Shown piece after piece: positions 11,285-22,800 of a stretch of DNA of 64,000 bases (the first letter of the stretch is position 1; every line of letters begins with the position of its first letter). The position numbers were made by a program, and so were the translations under genes. The notes under the pieces are model-generated. The model did not search any database and was not told where the DNA came from. It saw only the letters and a program-made list of their open reading frames with translations. Origin of the DNA: Apostichopus japonicus. Taxonomy: Eukaryota; Echinodermata; Holothuroidea; Aspidochirotida; Stichopodidae. The DNA is taken from contig NC_092569.1 of assembly GCF_037975245.1 (NCBI RefSeq), positions 3,528,501-3,592,500 on the forward strand. Reading direction: 5' to 3'.

Positions 11285-11655
11285 TTTGAAGGGTGTGAAG
11301 ACTCGCGCAAAAAGAAACGTCTAATGCCGGTAATCTGACCTAGTTTCGAATGAGGTGTAAACAGAAGTGTTAGACACCATGATCGATCCCAGAAAATACA
11401 CACACAACTTGCTACTGTCGGTAATTAGACACTAGTGTACAGACAGTACATACAGCTGCGGTCAATACCCACAGCACAGTGTATAAACGATACAGTGATG
11501 GGCATCTCAGGTCCAGCTAAGGATAACGAGGTATTACGTTTCATTACTGTCTGCATTTTGTAGCGACACGAACAAAACGTCACTTGCAAGCAACAGAAAG
11601 TTAACCTTTTTCAGATGGCCGCACGCCGTTTGGGGCGAGTCTTCAATGCCTTTAA
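11285..11655 (-). repeat. Dispersed inverted-repeat element, copy A
   Basis: About 370 bp whose reverse complement is clearly alignable over its whole length with 29902-30271. The ends are imperfect inverted repeats: one reads AAGGGTGTGAAGACTC, the other is the complement of AAAGGCATTGAAGACTC. No open frame. It looks like a non-autonomous DNA transposon of unknown superfamily; one end carries TTAA, which would suit a TTAA-targeting family, but this is not proven. Confidence 0.7.
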
Positions 11656-11962
11656 TACCAAATCTTCAAGAAAAAAACTCTTGACAGAGAACATTCAGCA
11701 TCACCAAACACATAAACTGTAAACAGACAAAGAATAGGAAAGCTAAATAATTATAACATCACATATTTGCTTCCAGGCTACGGAAGCAAGCATTACTATG
11801 AAAGAAACGTGTACCTCATAGCAATTAGATATAAACTGTTCTCGGTAATGGTTAAATCCTAGTATCATACAATTTTAGATATATGAAGTATGGATTGATT
11901 TGAGTGAAATCAAAGAAGCCTGTTTTTTCTCCAACGGAAAGTAACCCAGTTGATGGCTGCTC

Positions 11963-12240
11963 TACATTACGATATTTCAACCTGGTTACTCGGTTAGCCC
12001 TTGCCCTCGGTTTATACCCGGAAATAACGGTGATTTTCTGGGTATCACAGGACCTACGGAGTAACCACAGCTGCCTCCCATATCTTACTCCAGTGGAATT
12101 CACATTCAGGCCTACATGTGAATTGATTGTGTTGACTTCTGCTGTGGTTTACTTCGTAGATCAGGTGATAACCGGAAATTCACCTTTTTTTGCCCCGGGT
12201 ATAACCGAACGAGGGCTAACCAGGTTGCACCCGTAATGTA
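11963..12240. mobile_element. Short inverted-repeat element (MITE-like)
   Basis: The two ends are inverted copies: the left has TACATTACG, then CAACCTGGTTA, and the right ends with the complement, CGTAATGTA. Matching continues inward through GGTTATACCCGG. The element is about 278 bp, with TA at both borders, as expected if a Tc1/mariner-type enzyme had moved it. The 110-codon frame across it arises from the inverted repeats and is not considered a gene. Confidence 0.6.
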
Positions 12241-13066
12241 ATGGACGGTATACTTTAGTGAACAAAATTCTTAAAGTGACTGAAGTTTTGATCTCATATC
12301 TGTTGGCAAATTACACATAGATAACGAAATTCAGCATAAAGTGTTGGTTGACCACATTTCAAAAAGATAAAATAATCGGCTACTGGTTACTATTTACTTC
12401 TACTTTCTAAATAAATGTTCTCAACTGGCACTTAACAGCTTGCTGAATTTCTTGACCCCATCTTCTATGCTTTGAGAGTCTTCAGAGAGCTGAATACATT
12501 TTTTGCCATCTTTTTAAAAAGATATATATATATTTTTTGGCTATTTGGGCAACAGGGTGATATGTAGGGAAAGGCAGGGTCTGTGTTGTGGTGTTGGGTG
12601 GCAGCAGGTTGAAGGGAAGGGGGGGGTGTGGGTGGTGGTAGAATTTATGTACTGTTAATGGCCACATGGAGTTCTTTTAAAAAATCAGTGAAAGAGACAA
12701 AAAGGGGTTAAAAAAGCATATTTGTACCAATAAATATGGAAAGCAATGATGATATGTAGGTGACTCAAAGTAGAGAAAATTAATGATTCTATTATTTACA
12801 AAATATGAAAACGTAACAATTATTAATACTTGATTTTTCATTAAGAAGCATTGGAGATAATTTTTACTGAAGAATCAAACACAGTTATCATGCATGATAG
12901 TTTTACATGTTTACATTCTGAGCACCAGATGATCGTAATTCCACTTGCTTCTCCTTTCTACTTTTGTCCGCTACTGCCCTCCCCCCACCCCCCCCCTCCC
13001 CATCCTCCTCTGTCACATCCTGTTCTCACCTATCACCCATCCATACCCATTTCCCTCTCCTCTCTG
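12241..13066. other. Intergenic DNA, no gene seen
   Basis: AT-rich DNA ending in a CT-rich stretch (12950-13066), into which the hAT-like element at 13067 inserted. Confidence 0.5.
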
Positions 13067-13370
13067 CAGGCGCGTAGCCAAGGGGGGGGGCGAAGGGGAC
13101 AGCCACCCCCTCCTTGAGCATATTTTTTGTTTTTGTTTTTATGATATGGCTAGTAATTTCAAAAGCGAAAATGCTAAGATGCAACTTACAAGGCCTGGGA
13201 AGTGCCATTTCCAGCGATCTGGGAGGAATTTTCAGCCAAAATTTTCTTGTACGCTTCGCACCAACCCATGGTGGCGCTACGCTTAGATAGTTTTCAATGC
13301 AGAATCTACGGCTCTGATAGTTTGCCTACAGGTTCGCCCCTCCCTTTGCAAATTCCTGGCTGCGCACCTG
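13067..13370 (+). mobile_element. hAT-like non-autonomous element 1 (304 bp)
   Basis: Starts CAGGCGCGTAGCCAAGG and ends with the near complement CCTGGCTGCGCACCTG. It is flanked by a perfect 8-bp target-site duplication, CCTCTCTG, at 13059-13066 and 13371-13378. It shares a core with elements at 21976 and 30775 (GCCTGGGAAGTGCC, TTTTCTTGTACGC, TGGTGGCGCTACGCTTAGATAGT region). Eight-bp duplications and CAG termini are typical of hAT elements; P elements also make 8-bp duplications. No transposase is encoded. Confidence 0.88.
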
Positions 13371-14025
13371 CCTCTCTGTCTCCTCTTCTCACACCCCTCT
13401 CCCTTACCACCTTTCCCTCATCTTCCTCCAATCTCCTTCCCTTCTCCTCCCTCCTCTCCAGTCCACTCCAACCCATCTTGCAATCCTTTCCTCTTGGATA
13501 TAATAAATATAAAACTGTTGAGTGACTGTTGATAATCAATTTGTTGATAATTTTTTTGATCTGAATTATGACGTAATCAGAAGTAGGAGATAATAGATGG
13601 ATTGGCAATCCTTCTATAACCCCCCCCCCCCTCCAATTCCACGGTTAAACCCCTTCTGTATCCCACTACCATGAACCCCCAAGATAACAAGTACAGCTTT
13701 TGAGTTGTATTATTACATTTGGATGCTTTAATACTGCTATTTGAAAAATTAAAATTTCGAGAAAAAAAATTAAATAAAAAGGCATGTCATTGTGTCCTCG
13801 TGGCTGCTGGACTTTACTATAATCTGTGTGCTACCGTACTTCCTTAAATGTGGGGGGGAAAAAAACAGGTAACTGGAAATCTCAATTTCCAATCTTTCAA
13901 AAATTAGCTGTATTATTTACATCTGATTGGTCATCACCACCCTTCGTAGAAGTCCATTTCCGTCCATTTTCACATATATTGGTCAAACGATGAGGAGGTC
14001 AAGATGTGAAAAAATTATGATCCGA
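13371..14025 (-). other. Syntaxin 3' UTR/flank, CT-rich
   Basis: CT-rich DNA to about 13490, then AT-rich. It must contain the 3' UTR of the syntaxin gene read on the minus strand, but I did not find a clear poly(A) signal. Confidence 0.4.
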
Positions 14026-14124
14026 TCATGGTTTCTTGACCAACAAGATGATCATAAGGACTAAGGCTCCAACAACAACCCCCAGAATCAAGACGATGCA
14101 TAACTGCTTCCGTCTAGCCTTTTT
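14026..14124 (-). CDS. STX12: Syntaxin coding exon 10 (membrane anchor)
   Basis: 99-bp terminal exon: basic K-K-A-R-R-K, then about 21 hydrophobic residues, then V-K-K-P and TGA at 14026-14028. Confidence 0.93.
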   Translation of the reverse strand, partial: KKARRKQLCIVLILGVVVGALVLMIILLVKKP

Positions 14125-16759
14125 CTAAAGAGGAAAAAGATGAAATATAATGTCATTCAAAAATGCTTCATGAAATGATATTATTCTTAATACCACTCTC
14201 TATATTCGTACTTTGTGTCAGGCTTTCCAAAGTCTCCTTGCTGTGACAGAAGCAACAGTCCCAAATGTTTGATACGGAACAGTCACAGGGCCTTCTTATA
14301 ACAGCTCATGCCTCCCTTCATACAAGTGGCTGTGACATGACAATGAAGTTATTTGCAAAAGTTTTAGTCCCCCTCCCTTCCCCCTCCCCACCCTCAACTG
14401 GGTCATAAAGGATATCCAGCCTATTATTATTATCTAGATATTACGCTATCACTGTAAAAAAAAAAAAAAAAAATCAATTTTTTATTTTTATTTTATGCAA
14501 ACTTAACTAGTGGCAACCTTTTTTCACTTCTAAATACACGTTCACTATTATCAGTTTATACATGAATCCTGGAACAAGAGAGTAACATGATAAATACAAA
14601 AGTTTAAAAAAAACACAAAAAAAACATACAGATAGAAACACAGACCGATGGACAGACAGATAAATGCTAGATGAAATATGGCACCTACAAATTAAAAGCT
14701 GGGCTGTATACTATATAAAACATACCATATAAATGTTAAACAGAGAGCAATGGCATATTTCTTACCTGGTACATTTCTGCTTTGACTAATTCCTCTCTGG
14801 CTGACGACACATTATCAGCACCCCTCTCCACGTTTGATTCGATGGAATCTAAAAATGACAAAAGTAAAAAAAAATGATAGCAACTAAGCCCAATGTTTTG
14901 AAAGGCAGTCATGTTGGAAATGATTCCAGTTTAACACCAGAAAGCTAGCAGGCTTTGTGATTCCTTGTCTTATAAGTTTAAATTGTGTATGGAATCACCT
15001 GATCGATAGAGCAACTGAGGAAAATGTGTCCTGAAATAGAGTACTAGAACATCATACCAGATAACTTGATCATTGCAGAGGTATTACCCTCCTGAAAGTT
15101 TATGACCAAGAACAGTCATAAGTGAGAGAGTGGAAAACCATCTCAGCCACTTGAAAGAGGAAACGTCAAATCCTATGACAGTTAGTGACACAGAAAGGCT
15201 GTTTATCATAGAAATAATTGTGCTTGCAATACAATAAAATATAATACAATACAATGTTCTACAATACAATGTTGCACAATACTTACAATGTTGTGCAATG
15301 CAATACAATGCTGTACAAATACAATACAATGTTGTACAATGTCATACAATACAATGTTGTACAATACACAATACATTACAATGTTGTACAATACAACACA
15401 ATGTTGTACAATACAATACAATGTTGTACTATATAATACAATAATGTACAATATACTACAATACAATGTTGTACAATACAACACAATGTTGTACAATATA
15501 ATACAATGTTGTACAATATAATACAATGTTGTATAATACAATGTTGTACAATACAATGTTGGACAATACAATACAATGTTGTACAATACTTCCAATGTTG
15601 TGCTAAACAATGCGATGTTGTACAATACTTAAAATGTTGTGCAATACAACACAATGTTGTACAATACAATACAAGTTGTACAACACAATGGTGTACAATA
15701 TAATACAATACAATACAATGTTGTACAATACAACACAATGTTGTACAATACAATACAAGGTTGTACAATACTTACAATGTTGTGCAATACAAAACAATAC
15801 AATCTTGTGCAATACAATGTTGCACAATACAATACAATGTTGTGCAATACAACACAATGTTGTACAATACAACACAATGTTGTACAATATAATACAAATA
15901 CAGGTCAGCATAACAAGATTCACTCACCAACCATGTCACCCTGTTCCACTACCATGGCACTCAAATCACGGAAAATTTCGTTGACATCAACGATGGCAGA
16001 CTGTAATTAGATCGAGAGGAGAATGAATCAAATGAAGATTTGCTCAACACTCTGGTAAACAGTGTAAGAGAAGCAGTTGTTAATTATTGACAATGTAGCA
16101 TTGTTTCTGTTATCGTTTGGGTGCACATCCTCTTTTCCTCCGATGTCACAGAAAAACAATAAGATAAGATAAGATAAGACGAGAAAGAAAAGGAGTATAT
16201 ATTAACATAACCTTGCAGGTAGATTGTTGATTTACTACCTTTATAATATGTCTCAGAACGCACCATTTTGAATCCAAAATTTAATTTTGTTGTCAGGGTG
16301 GACAGGTGGATTGGGAGTGGGGGGGGGAGGGGACGGGGAAGAGAAGGACCCCAGACCACCTAAATGGGGGTCGGCCTCATTGTCTCCAGGGTCACACCCC
16401 TCCTTTTAACAATCTTCCATTTGGAAACACGGAAAAAAATGCCCACACACACACACTTGAGCCAAGTATTTTCGATGGGAGCTGGGAGTCACTTCCAAAG
16501 GCAGTACTGGGCGAGGGTTGAAGGTGCTGTATTTACTGACCTCAATGTCTCTAACTTGTCTCTCCCTCTCCTCCAAGATGTTCAGATCATATTCCATCCC
16601 TTCCTCTTCCTGCTGCTGCATCTGCCGTCTCCTCTGGGATTCGACATCTCGTCCGGAATCGAACCCGACCTCTTGCTCCTGCAAACAGTTTATTATCATT
16701 GAGAACATGGTACTGAATTAGGGGCTGCACAAACCCGACAATCAATAGGATATATATAT

Positions 16760-16806
<47 letters not shown>

Positions 16807-19800
16807 TGCTGATGATGATGACCCATGTCCCATTTAAACGCTTGTCTATAACATGAAGGGCACACAGTATCAATCCAATGCGACGTATATCGGACAGTGC
16901 TACATAACTGTCTGACTACTAGAGAGTCAGTTTAAATCCATAGAGCGTCGGATACTCTGGGAGGCATCTCTACGGCACAGCATTCCTCTCACGTCGTCAT
17001 GATAATCAAGTGACATTTTGCCGATATTGTTACTTTGCCATATAATGCAATGACTCAGCATGTAGTACTCCTTTCACTGTTGAACATACTGAGATCAAAT
17101 GCTAGATATTCCTTTTAAATAGATGGGAATAGGGTAAATCTAGCCAGAGAAATGAACTATTTTATTTAATTTTTTTTTTTTTTTTTTAAAGTTTGTAATT
17201 TTTTAAGGGGGTTAATCGTATTACCTCCTGATGGAATGATGACTGTTTAGGCAAATCCGGATAAGTCTTCATCTGGTTGGCCACTCTCTAGAAAAAAAAT
17301 ATATATATATATACTTAATGACAACTACAGTATGAAACGTTTGCAAAACAATATGAGGGCGGTATTGAAGAACTTAGTATGCATAGACTCCAGATGTGTG
17401 GCCTGATTAATTCACTTTTGGCTTCGGCTTTTAGTACAACTTAACGTACGCTGCCGTTTTGGAGGAATCTAACCGTAATAGCAATTAACGACTTTGCGAT
17501 ACGTGTTAAAGTCATTGCCGACTTTGCAATCCGCACCCCCCCCCCCATTTTGCAAGGTCGGTAAGAGTGACTCCATACTTTTATCTTTCGCGAAACCAAA
17601 AATCAGGCCTTGGGATGGCACAGACAGAGAGGGCACTCCTCAAGAAGAAAGTTTGTGTTTTTTACAGCAAAATGTTTAATGAAGTTACATATTTGACATT
17701 CTTTTGTTAATAGTGAATAACTATTTGCCATGCAGGTTGCATTTTAGTTTTCATTCTTAGGGTCTGAGAAAGTATTAATTATAGCATTGGTTGATCAGTA
17801 CAATTTACTGGCCTATGATTTATATGAAGTCACCTCTTCAACAACAACAAAAATGCTATTTTGAAAGATGTAGGGCTATGCTTACCAGAAATAACATGTT
17901 AACAATTGCATTTGAAGCTCCAATCAATCGATCAATCAATAAATACAAATTCTGACTGTTTTTCAAAATATTTCTAAACAAGAGAACTGTGCTGACTAAG
18001 AGTGGGTATAATACCTTCACTTCAACAGCTCATTACTCAGGATCGCAGATATTGGTAAAAACATTACGGTTCCTAAAACTTTGATATATAACTTCCAGGT
18101 TTCCTTGTAGTACCCCCCTCAGTAAACTATCCCTGTGGAAATCTGTCAATATAAACTACTGGTTGCTTTAATAAAACCGTGGTAACGAAATGGACGTCTG
18201 TGCATGTAGGACGTAGACCATAGAATCAATTATTATGGTTAACATCTTACTTTTTGGACCTCTGCGAACCTTTGTACGGTGTTTTTAAACTGGCTGGTAA
18301 TTCTTTCTTCTTGTAATCTGTTCTCCTGCAAAATCAAAGGGTCACGGTCTGTTACATCACAGAGAAAATTAAGATACTAAAAGGTTAACAATTATGTCAT
18401 AATTATCTCCCAGTTGCCTTTTTCTCCGAGTGTATCTTCATTTCTGACGAACCTGCTATATTGCGATAAAACGGACTGACTGTGATATTTTTTACAAACG
18501 GACAAGTACAGGAATATTACACATTATGGAAGGGAAGAATTTATCCCACAAACCAACCACAACATTGCAAAAAGACTGATCCATCCCCCCATACTTACTC
18601 CACATAAAAAGATCCATCACCACCCTCCCACCCCCCTAAAAAAGATTGTAAAATATCTGCCATAAATCCCTACTCTCTAGATCTTCCTTACCATAATTGT
18701 ATTACTTGTTAAGTTTTCATATATATTGAAAAAATTTCACCAAACTTCATTTAAATCTGCATTACTTTGTTTCACCAATTTATATGCACACAAGATTAGG
18801 AGGTTCCCACCCTGAGATGATAGGCCTACATATAAACTGTGACTCCCACAGTAAGACTATGTCAGTTGTTAGGTAATGTATTTGTTGCTCACTTCAGGCC
18901 ATCCAGGCGAATTCCAGACCCATTCCACTCTTTCCAATTCGAATGTGCCGTAACAGTTATTCAATCCGAGCCATTATTTAAAGCTGCTAGGAAGCTTTCT
19001 ACAGCAATCGCCCGAGTTAAATTTCAAAAATCATAAAACGTTAGAGTTTGCTAGCTGTTTCCAACCTTATCTTACTACAGCTAGATATGTAAGAATATCA
19101 AAATAGTTATATCAGTTATTGAGTCAAAGTTACCAGTTCAAGAGTCTTAATTGCATGATACTTGAACCTCCACTAACCATTTGTCAATGTTAAAAGCTCT
19201 AATGACTTCTTAATAACTAATTGTTACAGCTTTGCATAATTTTAGTTCCCCGATCCATCATTCGCAGTTAAATTTGTGATTTTCTTGAGATTATACTTTG
19301 CATAAGAAGCTTTGACATTTAAAAAAGCAAGAAACAAAATAAAATACCCAAAATGACAAAGTAAAAAGGAAAAGCAAACATAGACTTTAACATTTTGCAC
19401 GATACCGAGGATATTATGTCATCTTTGTAAATTCACTCCACACCAGGTGAACTTGAACCCTCTAGCATAATGGCCTGTGTTAAATCTACGAGGTAAAACT
19501 GTGTTACCTCAGAAGGTTAATAAAGGTCGGTGACAATACTTCAAGCCTGTTCCTAGCTTATATGCAAAGTAGACTAGGCTTATGTACACCTGTTACAACA
19601 GTGTGTTAGGAGGTCTGGTTTAAGAAATCAAAAATTTCTTCGAAAATAAAACTAGTTTACTCGAGAGATTTTGCATCTCTTCCAACGTTAATGTAAAGGA
19701 CTAGCACTGCAATTTATGTCATTTATGATGGGGAGAGAAATTTGTTCTGAAAACAGAACCAGTAAATTGAACTCTTGCTTTTGTAGATTTTAAATATTAG

Positions 19801-22800
19801 TTAAACCTGATCTTACTCTTTATCCATTAAATATTCAATCTATTAACATCCATGACCTTGGAGAGAGAATGTCATGATCCTAGGTCATTACAGGTCAAGA
19901 CCCTAGGTCACAATAGGTCCTGACCCTGGGTCAGAATAGGTCATGACCTCATACGACAAATAGGTTATAACTTCGAGCTATATTAACTTTACAAACGTTG
20001 ATTTTCCTTTGAGAAAGAGGCAGAAATACGAACCTTGCTGAGCGATCTGCCAAGGTCTTTCAATCTCTTTACATCAGTTTGTGTTTTAACAACACTGTGA
20101 TTGATCTCTTGAAGAACCGTGGCTCTGTTGACGACAAAGAGTTTCAAAGTTATGGACATGTGGCGTAGCATTTTGTTGTGTAAAATTGCTATGAAAAACA
20201 TATCACTACTTTGCATATTTACGTAAATGCAACTTAAACAACTGTATGATGATGTATGAGATGGGACGGAAAATAACACCCCTCCCTCCTTGTGTAAAGT
20301 TTTGCCACCCTCCCCCCCCGCCCCTCAATAAGAAAATATCACAGATTTTTTTTTGGCTTCTGTAATGATGATAAGGAAATTTTTTACTTTCTATTCTGTT
20401 AAGTCCTACTTACCACCAACTTCAACCCCTCAAACCAATTCTTGTGCATTCGCCTTTTGATGAACAATTCGGCAATTTATCATAACATTTGAGATTATCT
20501 GATGTTATATAACTTGCTGATCAATGATAGGTAGGTGTTTCCCACAAGGGTATTTTTTCCTACAAACATTTCTGAGCATCACAGCATACACATCTACAAA
20601 AGGTATGCCGGAAATTCTTTTTTTAATTGGAAGGCTATATAACGAAATGGCTTCAAAGGGTGTAAGGGGCTGAATAGATGTTATTAATATTTATTCAATA
20701 TATAAGTGGAAGTAGCCATGATAGTAATATCAAGCTCTCGTAATCTAAAATCACATCGAACATACTTGCGGCACCAGTTCACCAGTTTCTCTTTGGGGTG
20801 GTAAGAGAAAGGATGGGGGCAGGTTGAAGAAGGCAAAGAAATATGGCATTACAACCAAATAGATATTTTTGTCAGTCAGTAATTCTTTATTGCACAAGTC
20901 AAAATATCTTCCATATCAGTAATATAGGTACAAGGAGGTTCACCTTATCCCTCCCCCCTCCCCATACCCTTCCCCAGTCTTCAGTGACATGAATGTAACA
21001 CAAAGAAAGTTTTTTGTGCTAAAATATATCTGCACCAATCCGCAAAGAAAATATACATAGTTAGTTCTCCTTTTAGAATGTTCCCTCCTCCCCCCCCTCC
21101 CCCCCAGAATAATCATTCTCCACTCTACTCGAACCGGGTAATATCAATGTCTTATCAATGTCCGGTCTTGTCTTGTCAAATATCAATGTTTTGGTAGGCT
21201 CTTTAGCATAGATTTCACCCTTTCGAATGATCGATCGACTACGCTGGGTTGTTTTGCCAAAAGTCATCGTCTAAAATTCAACAGACAGTTTACCAAAAGT
21301 CGATTCAAAGTACTTACATTTTATTTCTCAAGTGGACACTATCTGATGGTGTTCCTATCTGGCGAACAGACCTCTCCACATTTGAAACTGTAAAAGAAGT
21401 ATTGTATACGGTCATTGTTTGAGATCGATTCACAATTTACTGTCATGATATAGGTTTAAAAGGAACAGATTTATTGGGATATTCTGGGAGCCAATCAAAG
21501 TCAACTGCTTTCCCTAATAAAGCTGGTGGAAATTTTCCGCACCTTTTACGTCAAACCTGCAACTTTACAGCATATTGTATGGCGAAGATTGCTTTTTTTT
21601 TGTTAAGGCATCTAACAACATGATGTCATAACATTTTTATTTTTGTTTACTTATAGTTTGTAATTAGCTCTCATTCACAGAGAAATCATAATAATACTAC
21701 AAAAAAGTGCCAATTTGGATCAAAATTCGAAATGCAGAGAACTATGACATCTGAGCAAACATTCCAAATATATCAGGTGCCAAGGGTTCTTAAATCAACA
21801 AGACTATTATTAATAGGAAGGAAAATTGGTTTCTCAACTAGCAGTGTAGAATAATTATTCTACACATAAGTGTGAAATTGTCTGCCACTGGAATAACCCT
21901 TTAACATTTCAAATAGTGTAGCACCTTTTTTGTGTGGATCAGATGACATTAAAAGTATCTTTGTAGAGCTTCAAGCAGTGGCGGCGGAACCCGGGGGGGG
22001 GGGGGCTTGGGGGGCTCAGCCCCCCAATGAAAAAGTTGAGGGGGCAAATGCATGATGAGCCCCCCCAATGTTTACCAAGGCTCCGAAACGTGCATCTGCC
22101 CATTTTTCAATGCATACTTGTCGATCTGTCCGATGCACACGTATACTATATAAGTGTAATAATTTTAGTAAATGCTTGGGGTACATGCATTCGTGACAGT
22201 GCTTGGCTCATAGAAACTTGTTGGCAACTGCACATGGTTTTGGAATTACACATTTGTTGACATTAAGAAATGCTTTCTGTTTTTTTCTTACGGCATTTAT
22301 TTAATTATTGCATTTAATTGCAAGTAGTAATTTACTGCACTCAAAAACGTCTTTGCGAGTACACTACGAGTATAGCTACTCTCTTAAAAACACCATCGAA
22401 TATACAAATTACAATGTTTTTACAGATTTTTACATGCAATCTGAGAAATTGTAGGCTTGAGACCCATATTTTAGGGCTAGGTATTCGCAGCATAAAACAC
22501 TCGGGAAGTGCCGTTTCCGGCCATCTGGGGGTTTGAAAAACCCAAAATTTTCTTGTACGCTCTGCGCCAACCGATGGTGGCACTCCGCATAGATAGTCTC
22601 CACACATTAGCCCCCCCAATAATTTTCCCGTTCCGCCGCCACTGGCTTCAAGCCCTCAACAGCAAACTCATTTTGCAGAGAGCATTTTCTCAAGACACAA
22701 GAATTGCAGCGCAAGTCCGCTGAGACTATTGGGCCACCCATTGCGATAGGCTCTGTTGTTCTGGTCTGCACATCCCACCCCACCCCTTACTTCCAGCTAA

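Noticed and set aside
11904-12236. 110-codon open frame
   Set aside because: Lies across a short inverted-repeat element; open on both strands because of the arms.
15084-16010. Overlapping Tyr/Cys/Leu-rich open frames on both strands
   Set aside because: By-products of the 15-bp minisatellite, whose unit length is a multiple of three.
21976-22644. Transposase in hAT-like element 2
   Set aside because: The small frames inside show no transposase motif; the element is non-autonomous.
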